Shown here piece by piece: positions 49,343-58,326 of a DNA stretch of 64,000 bases; position 1 is the stretch's first letter, and each line of letters starts with the position of its first letter. Location: assembly GCF_003350295.1 (NCBI RefSeq), contig NZ_QLYY01000007.1:1-64000 (forward strand). Direction: 5' to 3'. The notes below the pieces were generated by a model, which saw only the letters and a list, made by a program, of their open reading frames with translations, was not told the DNA's origin and did not search any database. Origin of the DNA: Vibrio tetraodonis (GTDB lineage Bacteria > Pseudomonadota > Gammaproteobacteria > Enterobacterales > Vibrionaceae). Made by a program: the position numbers and the translations under genes.

Positions 49343-49363
49343 GTATCGTATGAATCACAGATA

Positions 49364-49396
49364 CAAAAAAGCCGAGTCTCTAACAGGACTCGGCTT
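49364..49396 (-). terminator. luxR/hapR homologue terminator
   Basis: On the minus strand AAGCCGAGTC pairs with GACTCGGCTT around an 8-base loop and continues into TTTTTTGTAT. It lies 17 bases after the stop of the TetR-type regulator gene and back to back with the lpdA terminator. Confidence 0.92.
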
Positions 49397-49412
49397 GGAC
49401 TTCAGTTAACGC

Positions 49413-50018
49413 TTATTTATAGATACAAAGCATATCTAGGTAGCTTTGTGTTAAGCGGTTTACTGAGTCATCATCCTGTGTACGATTTGCCTGTACAAAC
49501 AGTGAGTAACAAATACCATGGAATAGCGTTGCTAGATCCGCAGGATCATGAGTATCGCAGACTTCGCCTCTTTCAATTGCTTTAACAAACATATTTTGAA
49601 CTAACAGTTGGTTAGTACGGTTTGTTGACACGAACAGTGGCCAAACTTCATCACGCGTTGAAGCGCTCCACTCGAACCATACTTTTAGCCAGTGGCAGTC
49701 ATTAACCACGAGATCGACCATAGCAGAAGTTAGGTTACGAAGGTTTTCTTTCGCATGAATATCCAGATCAATGTTGTCTGATAGGAAGTTAGAGAACTGA
49801 CGTACAACATAATTTAACACGTCATCGACCAAGTCTTCACGGGTCGGAAAGTAGTTAAATACGGTTGCGACAGAAACTTGAGCAATTTCTGCGATGTCTG
49901 CGTGACCACCACGGCCGATACCACGACGAGCGAACACCTCTAGTGAAATTTCCATTAGTTGTTGCTTGCGTTTTTGTGGAGAAAGGCGCGTACGCGGTCT
50001 TTTAGCTATAGAATCCAT
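49413..50018 (-). CDS. luxR: Quorum-sensing master regulator, LuxR/HapR/OpaR/SmcR family (TetR type)
   Basis: TetR-family regulator that controls the high-cell-density programme in vibrios; the name varies by species. 201 residues. The DNA-binding region shows RRGIGRGGHADIAEIAQVSVATVFNYFPTRE and the ligand domain HWLKVWFEWSASTRDEVWPLF, both diagnostic of V. harveyi LuxR and relatives. It ends MLCIYK, a few residues shorter than V. harveyi LuxR as I recall it. Its leader has a sigma-70 promoter and a Qrr-pairing site. Next to lpdA, as opaR is. Confidence 0.96.
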   Translation of the reverse strand: MDSIAKRPRTRLSPQKRKQQLMEISLEVFARRGIGRGGHADIAEIAQVSVATVFNYFPTREDLVDDVLNYVVRQFSNFLSDNIDLDIHAKENLRNLTSAMVDLVVNDCHWLKVWFEWSASTRDEVWPLFVSTNRTNQLLVQNMFVKAIERGEVCDTHDPADLATLFHGICYSLFVQANRTQDDDSVNRLTQSYLDMLCIYK

Positions 50019-50028
50019 AGTTATATTT

Positions 50029-50046
50029 CCTTGCCAATTGAGTTGT
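50029..50046 (-). promoter_or_regulatory. Predicted Qrr sRNA pairing site over the luxR/hapR RBS
   Basis: The minus-strand leader reads ACAACTCAATTGGCAAGG just before AAATATAACTATG. Vibrio Qrr sRNAs carry the conserved stretch GCCAACUGACGUUGU; pairing with ACAAC, TCA and TTGGC is possible with single mismatches or gaps. The site covers AAGGAAA, the likely ribosome-binding site. Qrr repression of luxR/hapR at low cell density is established; the site here is by comparison from memory. Confidence 0.75.
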
Positions 50047-50098
50047 ATATATGGGCTTATGCCCTAATTAGAATATTATTATTGCTTTCGCAGGTATG

Positions 50099-50127
50099 AG
50101 TGTAATGGTGCATATCAATTAGGTCAA
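50099..50127 (-). promoter_or_regulatory. Sigma-70 promoter of luxR/hapR homologue
   Basis: On the minus strand TTGACC (-35) and TACACT (-10) are separated by exactly 17 bases. The expected start near 50092 would give a leader of about 74 nucleotides that contains the small GGGC/GCCC hairpin and the Qrr site. Confidence 0.6.
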
Positions 50128-50221
50128 CGATTTCAGTTTATTTAATAATCATTTTTATTAATACCGTGCTTGAGATCATGTAGTTGCATATATTTATTGC
50201 AGCCTTTAATCAAGCAAACGT

Positions 50222-50249
50222 TTTACCTGTGACATAGTGATGATAAAAT
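50222..50249 (+). promoter_or_regulatory. Possible hpt promoter
   Basis: TTTACC and TAAAAT are separated by 16 bases, about 70 bases before the hpt start codon. A fair sigma-70 match in an A/T-rich region; not decisive. Confidence 0.35.
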
Positions 50250-50321
50250 ATGTGCCTGAATCTTGGGTTAGTGCCGAATTCCTGCCTAATGAATTTCCTT
50301 TAAATGAAAAATGAGATTGAT

Positions 50322-50852
50322 ATGAAGCATACAGTAGAAGTAATGATTTCTGAACAAGAGGTTCAACATCGGGTCAATGAATTAGGAAGAGAGATCACGG
50401 CGCATTATCAAGGGAGTGAAAATCTAGTACTTATCGGTTTGCTGCGAGGCTCATTTGTGTTTATGGCCGATTTGGCGAGAAAGATTGAATTAACGCATCA
50501 AGTCGACTTTATGACGGCTTCTAGCTATGGCAATAGTATGGAAAGCTCTCGCGATGTAAGAATCCTTAAAGATCTTGATGATGATATCAAAGGCAAAGAT
50601 GTACTCATTATCGAAGACATTATCGATACAGGAAACACGCTCAATAAAATACGTGAGATATTGTCCTTGCGTGAACCTAAGTCTATTTCTATTTGTACCC
50701 TTTTAGACAAGCCTTCACGTCGTGAAGTTGAAGTTCCTGTGGACTGGGTGGGTTTTGCTATTCCTGATGAGTTTGTCGTAGGGGTTGGTATTGACTATGC
50801 ACAAAATTACCGCCATTTGCCATATATAGGGAAAGTGGTTCCCCAGGAATAA
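50322..50852 (+). CDS. hpt: Hypoxanthine phosphoribosyltransferase
   Basis: Purine salvage enzyme; joins hypoxanthine (and less well guanine) to PRPP. 176 residues from the ATG giving [15 protein letters not shown]; an ATG at 50304 extends it by six residues without family support. The PRPP motif is [14 protein letters not shown], with [17 protein letters not shown] and DFMTASSYG also typical. Between the luxR/hapR homologue and can, as in other vibrios. Confidence 0.95.
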   Translation: MKHTVEVMISEQEVQHRVNELGREITAHYQGSENLVLIGLLRGSFVFMADLARKIELTHQVDFMTASSYGNSMESSRDVRILKDLDDDIKGKDVLIIEDIIDTGNTLNKIREILSLREPKSISICTLLDKPSRREVEVPVDWVGFAIPDEFVVGVGIDYAQNYRHLPYIGKVVPQE

Positions 50853-50922
50853 ATAGATTGATTTTAAGCCAGTTAACAGCCCTGACTTCAATAGGCAGGG
50901 CTATATATCGGCCAAAGCAAGC

Positions 50923-51582
50923 TTAACCCAGCACAGGTGAAGCTAAAATCTTATTCAATGCTTCTTGGTGTCCAGACTCGAGAGACTCGCGACTAGAGCA
51001 ACGAACGCCTAGGTCTTGTAATTTACCATTACCTATACCATACACAACGCCATGGATTTCGATCTCTTGACCACGTTCCCAAGCTCCTTGCAATATGGTC
51101 GAGTTCCCTAGGTTATAGACTTGTTCAGCAACATTAATTTCACACAGTTTGTCCCCCCACTGATCACGTGGCAGAGATTCGATTTGGTGTTTGTATTTAT
51201 GGTAGTTATCGCGAATATGAAGTAGCCAGTTATTGATAAGTCCTAACTGAGGATTGTCGATTGCAGCGTTGACGCCACCACAACCATAGTGACCACATAC
51301 AATAATATGCTTGACCTTAAGCACTTCAACTGCATATTGCACCACTGATAAACAGTTAAGATCAGTGTGAATGACTTGGTTAGCTACATTCCTATGTACG
51401 AAGAGCTCACCTGAATATAAGCCAGTAAGGCGCTCGGCTGGAACTCGGCTATCAGCACAGCCAATCCAGAGAAAGTCGGGATTCTGTCCCTCTTTTAGTT
51501 TTGCAAAGTACTCTGGTCGTTCAGCCTTAATGGATTCAGACCACTTTGAGTTGTTTTCAAAAAGCTGTTTTATTTCCGGCAT
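50923..51582 (-). CDS. can: Beta-class carbonic anhydrase
   Basis: Zinc enzyme that interconverts CO2 and bicarbonate, supplying bicarbonate to carboxylases. 219 residues. Zinc ligands and the Asp-Arg dyad are in [11 protein letters not shown], and the second ligand pair in [10 protein letters not shown]. The order, length and ending resemble E. coli Can (220). Convergent with hpt. Confidence 0.97.
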   Translation of the reverse strand: MPEIKQLFENNSKWSESIKAERPEYFAKLKEGQNPDFLWIGCADSRVPAERLTGLYSGELFVHRNVANQVIHTDLNCLSVVQYAVEVLKVKHIIVCGHYGCGGVNAAIDNPQLGLINNWLLHIRDNYHKYKHQIESLPRDQWGDKLCEINVAEQVYNLGNSTILQGAWERGQEIEIHGVVYGIGNGKLQDLGVRCSSRESLESGHQEALNKILASPVLG

Positions 51583-51592
51583 TTTACAATTT

Positions 51593-51621
51593 TTCCTCTA
51601 CGAACCTTGCTCCACTATACA
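51593..51621 (+). promoter_or_regulatory. Sigma-70 promoter facing an orphan terminator
   Basis: TTTACA and TATACA, each one base off consensus, are separated by exactly 17 bases. The expected start is near 51628. It points away from can, and lies in the leader of can on the other strand. Confidence 0.55.
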
Positions 51622-51627
51622 CAATGT

Positions 51628-51715
51628 TCGGTCGCCATTCCTGCTAAATTGTACTCATCCTCGACTCATCTGATGTCTCCTTAACCCTGTTAAATAAAGG
51701 GTTTAAGGGCTTTTT
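51628..51715 (+). ncRNA. Candidate small RNA or attenuated leader
   Basis: About 88 nucleotides from the predicted start to a terminator. The first 50 are pyrimidine-rich and look unstructured. The 3' end is the hairpin CCTTAACCCT / AGGGTTTAAGG (10 bp with one bulged T), then GCTTTTT. No gene upstream on this strand needs this terminator, and no ORF with a ribosome-binding site lies inside. It could be a trans-acting sRNA, or a leader that ends before the yadG-yadH operon. I do not recognise it as a known Vibrio sRNA. Confidence 0.4.
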
Positions 51716-51912
51716 CCTGTCTTTTAGAGTTATTTTTCAAATATATTCTATATTTCTAATTTATTCGAAATAATGGTTGTGTATACAGATGTTCGGCGAT
51801 AAACTCAGTGGCAGCTGTGGTGATTAGGAAGTCTTTGGCCACTCTTTTTGTCGGTTTACTTTTCCAATACTTCTACCACAAGACATATGACCTTTTATTA
51901 GCAGTGAATACT

Positions 51913-52827
51913 ATGTACGCATTAGAAATAGAACAGCTTCGTAAAACATATTCGGGTGGGTTAGAGGCGCTGAAAGGCATCAGTCTCAATGTGACTGAGG
52001 GAGACTTTTATGCTCTTCTTGGACCTAATGGTGCCGGAAAATCAACCACTATTGGTGTGATTTCATCTCTGGTAAATAAAACATCTGGCAAGGTAAGGGT
52101 ATTTGGCTATGACATTGACCAAAGCCTTGAATTGGCCAAACAGAATTTGGGCTTGGTCCCTCAAGAGTTTAATTTCAATCCGTATGAAACCGTAGAACAG
52201 ATTCTCCTGCAGCAAGCAGGGTATTATGGTGTTCCTCGTGCACTTGCCAAACAAAGAGCGCAGAAATATCTAACTCAGCTCGAGTTATGGGATAAGCGAA
52301 ATGAACGTGCTCGCTACTTATCGGGAGGCATGAAAAGACGGTTGATGATTGCAAGAGCTTTAGTTCATGAGCCTAAATTATTGATTTTAGATGAGCCTAC
52401 TGCTGGTGTAGATATCGAGCTTCGTCGCTCTATGTGGGAGTTCCTTAAGAAAATTAATCAACAAGGTATCACTATTATTCTCACCACGCACTACCTCGAA
52501 GAGGCGGAAATGCTATGTCGAAATATTGGCATTATCAATAAAGGCGAACTGATTGAAAACACCACGATGAAAGACTTATTGAGTAAGCTTGATGTTGAAA
52601 CTTTTATTTTGGATTTAGAGGAAGGCACGACAGAGCCTAGGTTAGAAGGGGTAGTTAGTCACCGTTTACAAAATGGCTCGCTAGAAATTGAAATAGAAAA
52701 AACGCAGGGTTTAAACAGAATTTTTAGTCAATTAACCGATCAGGGTATCAAGGTCTTATCGATGCGAAATAAAGCCAATCGCCTGGAAGAACTTTTTGTC
52801 AACATTGTTCAGCAGGGAGAGCAGTAA
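51913..52827 (+). CDS. yadG: ABC-2 type exporter, ATP-binding protein (YadG)
   Basis: ATPase subunit of a two-gene ABC-2 exporter. 304 residues from the ATG giving MYALEIEQLRKTYSGG. Walker A GPNGAGKST, signature YLSGGMKRRL, Walker B LLILDEPTAGVD and the switch histidine in LTTHYLEEAE are all present. E. coli yadG-yadH is the nearest relative by layout and also lies by can and hpt. Substrate unknown. It ends one base before the yadH start. Confidence 0.94.
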   Translation: MYALEIEQLRKTYSGGLEALKGISLNVTEGDFYALLGPNGAGKSTTIGVISSLVNKTSGKVRVFGYDIDQSLELAKQNLGLVPQEFNFNPYETVEQILLQQAGYYGVPRALAKQRAQKYLTQLELWDKRNERARYLSGGMKRRLMIARALVHEPKLLILDEPTAGVDIELRRSMWEFLKKINQQGITIILTTHYLEEAEMLCRNIGIINKGELIENTTMKDLLSKLDVETFILDLEEGTTEPRLEGVVSHRLQNGSLEIEIEKTQGLNRIFSQLTDQGIKVLSMRNKANRLEELFVNIVQQGEQ

Positions 52828-52828
52828 T

Positions 52829-53599
52829 ATGTATCGTCTATATTGGACCGCTTTTTGTAGCCTTTTGGGTAAAGAGGTACATAGATTTACTCGAATCTGG
52901 GTTCAAACACTAGTGCCTCCTGCTATCACTATGAGTTTGTATTTCATTATTTTTGGTCGTTTAATCGGCTCGCGAATTGGTGAAATGAATGGCTTTAGTT
53001 ATATGGAGTATATTGTTCCAGGCCTCATTATGATGTCAGTGATCACCAATTCTTATTCCAATGTCGCTTCGTCATTTTTTAGCGCCAAGCTTCAAAAAAA
53101 TATTGAAGAGCTTCTAGTCGCGCCTGTGCCCAATTATGTGATTATATTTGGCTATGTGATGGGAGGGGTTACTAGGGGGTTATTGGTTGGCTTTATTGTC
53201 ACCTTGGTTTCGCTGCTGTTTGTGGATTTACAAGTCGATCATTGGGGTATTATCTTTCTTACCGTATTTATGACGTCAATTGTTTTTGCGCTTGGCGGCC
53301 TAATCAATGCTGTATATGCAAAAACATTTGATGATATCTCAATTATCCCAACTTTTGTCTTGACTCCACTTACTTATCTAGGTGGTGTGTTTTACTCGAT
53401 CAGCTTGTTGCCTGAGTTTTGGCAGGGAGTGTCGAAAATTAATCCTATCGTATATATGGTCAATGCATTTCGTTATGGATTTTTGGGTATTTCCGATGTC
53501 GGAATTGTAGAGTCATTCAGCGTATTAGCTGTATTTGTGATTTTACTATACTCTGTTGCGCACTACCTAATTACCAAGGGAATTGGAATAAGAAGTTAG
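52829..53599 (+). CDS. yadH: ABC-2 type exporter, permease (YadH)
   Basis: Permease partner of the preceding ATPase. 256 residues from the ATG giving MYRLYWTAFCSLLGKEVHRF, with about six transmembrane helices and the ABC-2 signature LGGVFYSISLLPEFWQGVSKINPI. GGGAGAGCAG precedes the start. The longer frame from 52796 overlaps yadG and is not supported. Substrate unknown; drug or polysaccharide export are family possibilities. Confidence 0.93.
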   Translation: MYRLYWTAFCSLLGKEVHRFTRIWVQTLVPPAITMSLYFIIFGRLIGSRIGEMNGFSYMEYIVPGLIMMSVITNSYSNVASSFFSAKLQKNIEELLVAPVPNYVIIFGYVMGGVTRGLLVGFIVTLVSLLFVDLQVDHWGIIFLTVFMTSIVFALGGLINAVYAKTFDDISIIPTFVLTPLTYLGGVFYSISLLPEFWQGVSKINPIVYMVNAFRYGFLGISDVGIVESFSVLAVFVILLYSVAHYLITKGIGIRS

Positions 53600-53616
53600 T
53601 GTTTTGTGGCAAAAGG

Positions 53617-53644
53617 AAAGGCTGGGATATTTGCCCAACCTTTT
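53617..53644 (+). terminator. Probable yadGH terminator
   Basis: AAAGG-C-TGGG pairs with CCCA-A-CCTTT, with one internal mismatch, 17 bases after the yadH stop, and ends in TTTT. It separates convergent yadH and panC. Confidence 0.5.
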
Positions 53645-53670
53645 AAAGAATTTAGTCCGTTTTATTCAAG

Positions 53671-54573
53671 TTATTCGGCGCTTTCGGAGGGCGATTCTAC
53701 ATTGGCTTCTTCTTTGGTATCAGTTATCAGATCGACAACTTGATTATCGATTAGACGAGCTTGCCCCAAAAACGCTGACATTAAAATAACGACTTGAGTA
53801 GTCTCTGTACTTACCACACCTAGACTGTTTGCATCGCGAATAAATATTTCGTCAGGTTGGAGACCTGCGGCGCGAAGCTGATCGCTTGCATCTTCGATAA
53901 TTGAGGCATAGTCGTCACGCCCACCGCGTATCGCGCTGCTTATCCAGCGCATGGTGCGAGCCAAAACAGGTGCACGCTGGCGCTCATCCATGGTTAATAG
54001 ATTATTGCGAGAGCTCATGGCAAGGCCATCCATTTCGCGAACCGTAGGCACGTTGACGATCTTTATATCCAGTGCCAAATCTTCAGTCATCTTTTGAATA
54101 ACAGCGAGCTGTTGGAAGTCTTTTTCACCAAAACATGCAACTTCAGGCTGAACAATGTTGAACAACTTGGTCACTACGGTTGCAACACCGCGAAAATGCC
54201 CCGGTCGAGAAACGCCTTCGAGGATGTTTGACAGTCCAGGCACATCGACAAAAGATTGTTTGTCTGTTCCGTTTGGGTAAATGACATCGGGTGTCGGCGT
54301 AAAGACAACTTCTATGCCTTCATTAGCTAACTTGCTTAAATCATCTTCGAGTGTTCTAGGATAGTTGTTTAAGTCGTCACTACGCTCAAATTGCATAGGA
54401 TTCACAAAAATACTCGCGACAACAATGTCAGCATGCTCGCGAGCCTTACGCATTAGAGTTAAGTGGCCCTCATGCAAATTACCCATAGTTGGCACAAAGG
54501 CAATGCTACGGCCATCACGTTTGTACTGCTTGATTTGCTCACGAAGTGTGGCAATCTCAGCAAAAGTTTGCAT
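53671..54573 (-). CDS. panC: Pantothenate synthetase PanC
   Basis: Condenses pantoate and beta-alanine with ATP. 300 residues. The nucleotidyltransferase HIGH-like motif is in [16 protein letters not shown], the ATP loop is [11 protein letters not shown], and the KMSKS-like segment is MSSRNNLL. Usual enzymes are about 283-293 residues; the extra length is an acidic C-terminal tail ([18 protein letters not shown]). It lies 11 bases after panB. Confidence 0.97.
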   Translation of the reverse strand: MQTFAEIATLREQIKQYKRDGRSIAFVPTMGNLHEGHLTLMRKAREHADIVVASIFVNPMQFERSDDLNNYPRTLEDDLSKLANEGIEVVFTPTPDVIYPNGTDKQSFVDVPGLSNILEGVSRPGHFRGVATVVTKLFNIVQPEVACFGEKDFQQLAVIQKMTEDLALDIKIVNVPTVREMDGLAMSSRNNLLTMDERQRAPVLARTMRWISSAIRGGRDDYASIIEDASDQLRAAGLQPDEIFIRDANSLGVVSTETTQVVILMSAFLGQARLIDNQVVDLITDTKEEANVESPSESAE

Positions 54574-54584
54574 TAGTTCGCTCC

Positions 54585-55379
54585 TTACGCAATGGTGTGG
54601 GCTTGACTTGGGAAAGTACCACGTTCAACTTCGTCTTTGTACATGGCGACCGCTTTACGCAGATCTCCAGTTTCAGCAAGGAAGTTCTTTGAAAACTTAG
54701 GCATGTAGTTTGCCGATATACCGAACATATCATGCATAACTAGGATTTGTCCGTCCGTGGCATTACCTGCACCAATACCGATAACAGGAACATCACAGAT
54801 ATCTGTGATACGAGCCGCTAGCTCTCTAGGAACGCATTCCAATAGAATTACTTGAGCTCCTGCTTCTTGTAGCGCAATGGCATCACGGACGATTCGTTCC
54901 GCTTTGTCTTGCTCACGCCCTTGTACTTTAAATCCACCAAAAATATGGACTGATTGTGGTGTTAACCCCAGATGAGCACATACAGGTACCGCACGTTGTG
55001 TTAATACTTTTACGGTATCGACCAGCCAATCTCCCCCTTCAATTTTGACCATGTTGGCCCCAGCTCGCATTAACTTAGCTGCACTATCGCAAGCTTGTTC
55101 AGGTGTTGCGTAGCTCATGAATGGCATATCAGCCATTAATAGGCAATTTGGGCTACCTGCTCTTACACAACGGGTATGATAGGCGATATCTTCGATTGTA
55201 ACTGGTAATGTATCAGGAGCGCCATGTAACACCATGCCTAGTGAATCGCCGACAAGAAGAACGGGCATCTCTTCACTTTCAAACAGCTGGGCGAAGCTCG
55301 CATCATAGGCGGTGGAAGTAGCAAATTTACGACCTTCCTGCTTCCATTTCATCAGGTCAGATATGGTAACTTTTTTCAT
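54585..55379 (-). CDS. panB: 3-methyl-2-oxobutanoate hydroxymethyltransferase PanB
   Basis: First committed step of pantothenate synthesis; adds a hydroxymethyl from methylene-THF to ketoisovalerate. 264 residues from the ATG giving [26 protein letters not shown] holds the Mg2+ Asp, with [14 protein letters not shown] and [14 protein letters not shown] further on. Upstream extension to 55454 overlaps folK and is rejected. It needs a folate cofactor, and folK is its upstream neighbour. Confidence 0.97.
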   Translation of the reverse strand: MKKVTISDLMKWKQEGRKFATSTAYDASFAQLFESEEMPVLLVGDSLGMVLHGAPDTLPVTIEDIAYHTRCVRAGSPNCLLMADMPFMSYATPEQACDSAAKLMRAGANMVKIEGGDWLVDTVKVLTQRAVPVCAHLGLTPQSVHIFGGFKVQGREQDKAERIVRDAIALQEAGAQVILLECVPRELAARITDICDVPVIGIGAGNATDGQILVMHDMFGISANYMPKFSKNFLAETGDLRKAVAMYKDEVERGTFPSQAHTIA

Positions 55380-55404
55380 GATTTTTCCTTTCAGGGCTTG
55401 GCTA

Positions 55405-55887
55405 TTATTGCCAAACACGCAGACCGTTTTTCGAGACAACTGATAGCAAGTCATCTAGTCTGGTCCCACACGGGAGAGTGATATTTGGGGCAATTTCAGC
55501 CAGTGGGTAGAGTACAAACTCGCGCTCTTTCATCCCATAATGAGGAATGGTTAGACGCTCAGAATCAATCACCTCATTGCCGTAAAGAATAATGTCTAAA
55601 TCCAAAGTGCGAGGTCCCCAGCGTTCATCTTTACGAACACGTCCTTGCTCTAGCTCAATGACTTGTGTGCAGTCGAGCAATTGTATTGGTGTTAATCGTG
55701 TCTGGATTTTGACGACGGCATTAATGTAATCAGGTTGATCTTGTGGCCCCATAGGCGTGCTCGTATATAGCAAAGAGCTACTGATAAACTCAGATTCCGG
55801 TAACTCTTTAAGCGCGTCAATTGCATTGTTTGCTCGCGCTATTGGATCAGATAAATTGCTCCCAATAGCGATGTAGACCGTAGTCAT
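55405..55887 (-). CDS. folK: 6-hydroxymethyl-7,8-dihydropterin pyrophosphokinase FolK
   Basis: Transfers pyrophosphate from ATP to hydroxymethyl-dihydropterin ahead of FolP. 160 residues, as in E. coli (159). [18 protein letters not shown], the loop [16 protein letters not shown] and the signature [15 protein letters not shown] are intact, so this looks the standard folK. It overlaps the end of pcnB by four bases, the arrangement of E. coli pcnB-folK. A second, diverged folK is at 16745. Confidence 0.97.
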   Translation of the reverse strand: MTTVYIAIGSNLSDPIARANNAIDALKELPESEFISSSLLYTSTPMGPQDQPDYINAVVKIQTRLTPIQLLDCTQVIELEQGRVRKDERWGPRTLDLDIILYGNEVIDSERLTIPHYGMKEREFVLYPLAEIAPNITLPCGTRLDDLLSVVSKNGLRVWQ

Positions 55888-57257
55888 GAAGATGAAACCT
55901 TGTTTTTTTTGTTACGATATGGCTTACGACGACGCTTTTTACCTTGCTCTGGTGTGTCTGACTCTAAATCAGAGACCATAGCTTGTTTCATTTCGCGTCC
56001 CGCATTTTGGAATGTCTGCCACCATTTGGCGAGTTGTTCGGTTTCGCCAGTCTCTATTTCTCCTCGCATTTCGAGGAAATCAAAGCCAGCCCTGAACTTG
56101 TTGAGTTCCATCAATCGAAAAGCTCGCTTACCGTTTCTTCGTGGCAGGCGAAGTTGTAATTGCCATATTTCTCGAATTGTTGCCGTATGGCGACGAGGTA
56201 TGGCGATGGTACGTACTTGTTCATCGAGAATATAGTTGCTCGCTTCCATAATAGCATCGTATTCAGATAGCTTACGTTTAGCCATTAGCATGTCAGCGCG
56301 TGTAAGAAGAGGGTACCAAAGCATAGCGGCGAACATGAACGCAGGGTTTATACGCTTGCCTTGTTCTATTCGTATATCAGTAGAATCTAAGACTAAATCC
56401 AACATTTGCTCAGTTTTTGACGAATAGTCTTGCGTGAAGTCACTGGCAATTAGAGGAAATAATTGTTGGAAGAGATTGTACTCACGCATCAGATGGTAAG
56501 TTTCTAATCCATAGCCAGACTGTAACATTTTGAGAGACTCTTCATATAAGCGTGCAGCAGGTATGTCTTGCAATAGGTGCGACATGTCTTCAATCGGTGC
56601 CGCTGTATCTTCTTCAATATCGAAATCTAACTTCACAGCAAAACGAATCGCACGCAGCATACGGACAGGGTCTTCACGATAGCGAGTCTGCGGATCGCCA
56701 ATCAGACGAACCAGTCTATCTTCAAGGTCTTCATGCCCACCTGCGTAATCATGGATGGAATAATCACCTATGTTGTAATACATAGCGTTGATTGTAAAAT
56801 CACGACGCTCAGCATCTTCATCTATGGTGCCATAAACGTTATCGCGTAAAAGCATGCCTTCTTTTGACTGCTGCGAGACATTTTTTGTGGTTTCTTGGTG
56901 GTGACCACGGAAGGTCGCCACTTCAATGATGTCTCTGCCAAACATAATATGTGCCAAACGAAAGCGGCGACCGATCAGGCGGCAATTTTTGAATAGCTGG
57001 CGTATTTCTTCCGGCGTTGCATTGGTGGCAATATCAAAATCTTTAGGATTTTGATCTAGTAATAAATCTCTTACACCGCCGCCGACCAGAAAGGCCTCAA
57101 AACCAGCGCCATGAAGTCGATACAACACCTTAAGCGCGTTATCACTAATGTGTTTACGAGAAATGTTATGTTCTTGGCGTGTGATGACGTTCAGAGATAA
57201 CTCTGGAAAGACGTCGTTTTTATTTGGTGTTTGGTCGTTTTTATTCATCTGCATCAA
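55884..57257 (-). CDS. pcnB: Poly(A) polymerase I PcnB
   Basis: Adds poly(A) tails to RNA 3' ends, which promotes decay by PNPase and RNase II. About 457 residues: nucleotidyltransferase head with LVGGGVRDLLL and KDFDIATNATPEE (two-Asp motif), RRDFTINAMYYN, an RNA-binding domain, and a strongly basic C-terminus (GKKRRRKPYRNKKNK). Start codons at 57257 (TTG), 57254 and 57248 (ATG) are all possible; ATG is more likely. Confidence 0.95.
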   Translation of the reverse strand: MMQMNKNDQTPNKNDVFPELSLNVITRQEHNISRKHISDNALKVLYRLHGAGFEAFLVGGGVRDLLLDQNPKDFDIATNATPEEIRQLFKNCRLIGRRFRLAHIMFGRDIIEVATFRGHHQETTKNVSQQSKEGMLLRDNVYGTIDEDAERRDFTINAMYYNIGDYSIHDYAGGHEDLEDRLVRLIGDPQTRYREDPVRMLRAIRFAVKLDFDIEEDTAAPIEDMSHLLQDIPAARLYEESLKMLQSGYGLETYHLMREYNLFQQLFPLIASDFTQDYSSKTEQMLDLVLDSTDIRIEQGKRINPAFMFAAMLWYPLLTRADMLMAKRKLSEYDAIMEASNYILDEQVRTIAIPRRHTATIREIWQLQLRLPRRNGKRAFRLMELNKFRAGFDFLEMRGEIETGETEQLAKWWQTFQNAGREMKQAMVSDLESDTPEQGKKRRRKPYRNKKNKVSSS

Positions 57258-57366
57258 TTACTCGTATTTCTGGCGGCTCTCATCACCAGTACTCGAGTGT
57301 GCCTATTTTGGCCTGGCTTATGGTTCCGTTTACACTATTCGGGCTAATTTCGCGGCTAATGATAGC

Positions 57367-58257
57367 CTACAGTGAGCTATTTGAGAATCGCGGTGTTATT
57401 TCAGTTGCATCTGGTAGTTGTTCAATTCTCCAGTTTGCGATACCCCAATCAATGATCTCTCTCACATTACTCTGCTTAATTTCCTTATTTAATTCAAAAC
57501 CTAAAAATTGCATTGCATCGATTAAAGTGGGTTTAGGTTGATTTAGGTCAATGGCTGGTGCGTGATTTTGTTTGGACAGTTTTTGACCCGAATTATCTGT
57601 AGCTAACGGTAAATGTATGTAATTGATGAGTGGTTGATTAAGAATATGATACAAACTTATTTGTCTGCCCGTCGGCTTAATTAAATCAGCGCCACGCACC
57701 ACTTCGGTCACGCCTTGAGCAACATCATCAATCACCACTGCTAGATTATAGGCAAATAGACCGTCTCTGCGCTTAACAATAAAGTCCTCTCGTGCAAGCT
57801 CGGGAGGAACGGAAAATTGGCCATGTTTCCTATCATCAAAGCTTTCAACTGGATGTGTCATAAGCAATCTAATGGCGCAGTTACCATCGTCTATTAACTT
57901 TTTATCGCGGCAATTTCCAGTATAAAACCCGCCCATAGCTTTAACTTGCTTGCGTGTACATTTACAGTAGTATGCTTGGCCGGAATTTAACCAGCTATCC
58001 AATTGTGCTTGATAAAGGGCATGACGATGACTTTGATAAACCACATCATCATCCCAATCAAGATGGTAAGCTTCTAAAGTACGTAAAATAAGATCGGACG
58101 CACCTTTCACTTCTCTTGGAGGATCGAGGTCTTCAATACGCACCAGCCATTTACCTCGTTGAGATCTTGCCTGGAAGTAGCTTCCTAGTGCAGCGACAAG
58201 AGATCCAAAGTGCAGTGGACCTGAAGGTGAGGGAGCAAAACGGCCAATATAAGTCAT
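57367..58257 (-). CDS. gluQ: Glutamyl-Q tRNA(Asp) synthetase
   Basis: Truncated GluRS paralogue that glutamylates the queuosine base at G34 of tRNA-Asp instead of the CCA end. 296 residues. FAPSPSGPLHFGSLVAALGSY carries the HIGH-type motif, YYCKCTRKQ ... YTGNCR the zinc-binding cysteines, and GQKLSKQN the KMSKS-like loop. The anticodon-binding half of GluRS is missing, as in the family. In the dksA-gluQ operon; the target tRNA-Asp gene is at 679. Confidence 0.97.
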   Translation of the reverse strand: MTYIGRFAPSPSGPLHFGSLVAALGSYFQARSQRGKWLVRIEDLDPPREVKGASDLILRTLEAYHLDWDDDVVYQSHRHALYQAQLDSWLNSGQAYYCKCTRKQVKAMGGFYTGNCRDKKLIDDGNCAIRLLMTHPVESFDDRKHGQFSVPPELAREDFIVKRRDGLFAYNLAVVIDDVAQGVTEVVRGADLIKPTGRQISLYHILNQPLINYIHLPLATDNSGQKLSKQNHAPAIDLNQPKPTLIDAMQFLGFELNKEIKQSNVREIIDWGIANWRIEQLPDATEITPRFSNSSL

Positions 58258-58279
58258 CTGATATTCTTTTCTAACAAAT

Positions 58280-58302
58280 CAAAAAGGGAGCAATTGCTCC
58301 CT
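58280..58302 (-). terminator. dksA terminator before gluQ
   Basis: AGGGAGCAATTGCTCCCT is a perfect 18-bp palindrome, and on the minus strand it continues into TTTTTGATTT. It lies 24 bases after the dksA stop and 23 before gluQ, so gluQ is expected to be partly dependent on read-through, as described for E. coli dksA-gluQ. Confidence 0.85.
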
Positions 58303-58326
58303 CTATTACTCGTGTTGCTTATACTG

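Larger units (their letters stand above)
50019..50321. other. 303-bp regulatory region between luxR/hapR homologue and hpt
   Basis: No ORF. It contains the luxR-side promoter and leader with a Qrr site (listed separately), a small GGGC/GCCC hairpin at 50053-50064 in that leader, and a possible hpt promoter. An A/T-rich tract at 50143-50164 includes, on the minus strand, GTATTAATAAA, which resembles one half of the LuxR consensus TTATTGATAAA; the other half is poor, so autoregulation is only a possibility. Confidence 0.6.
51583..51912. other. 330-bp intergenic region between can and yadG
   Basis: No ORF with a ribosome-binding site. The can-proximal third holds a plus-strand promoter and, 58 bases past its -10, a terminator-like hairpin; both are listed separately as a candidate small RNA or leader. 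The remaining 200 bases are A/T-rich and include TATACA near 51782 that could be part of the ABC operon promoter. The frame of yadG is open back to 51808 but lacks family similarity there. Confidence 0.6.
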
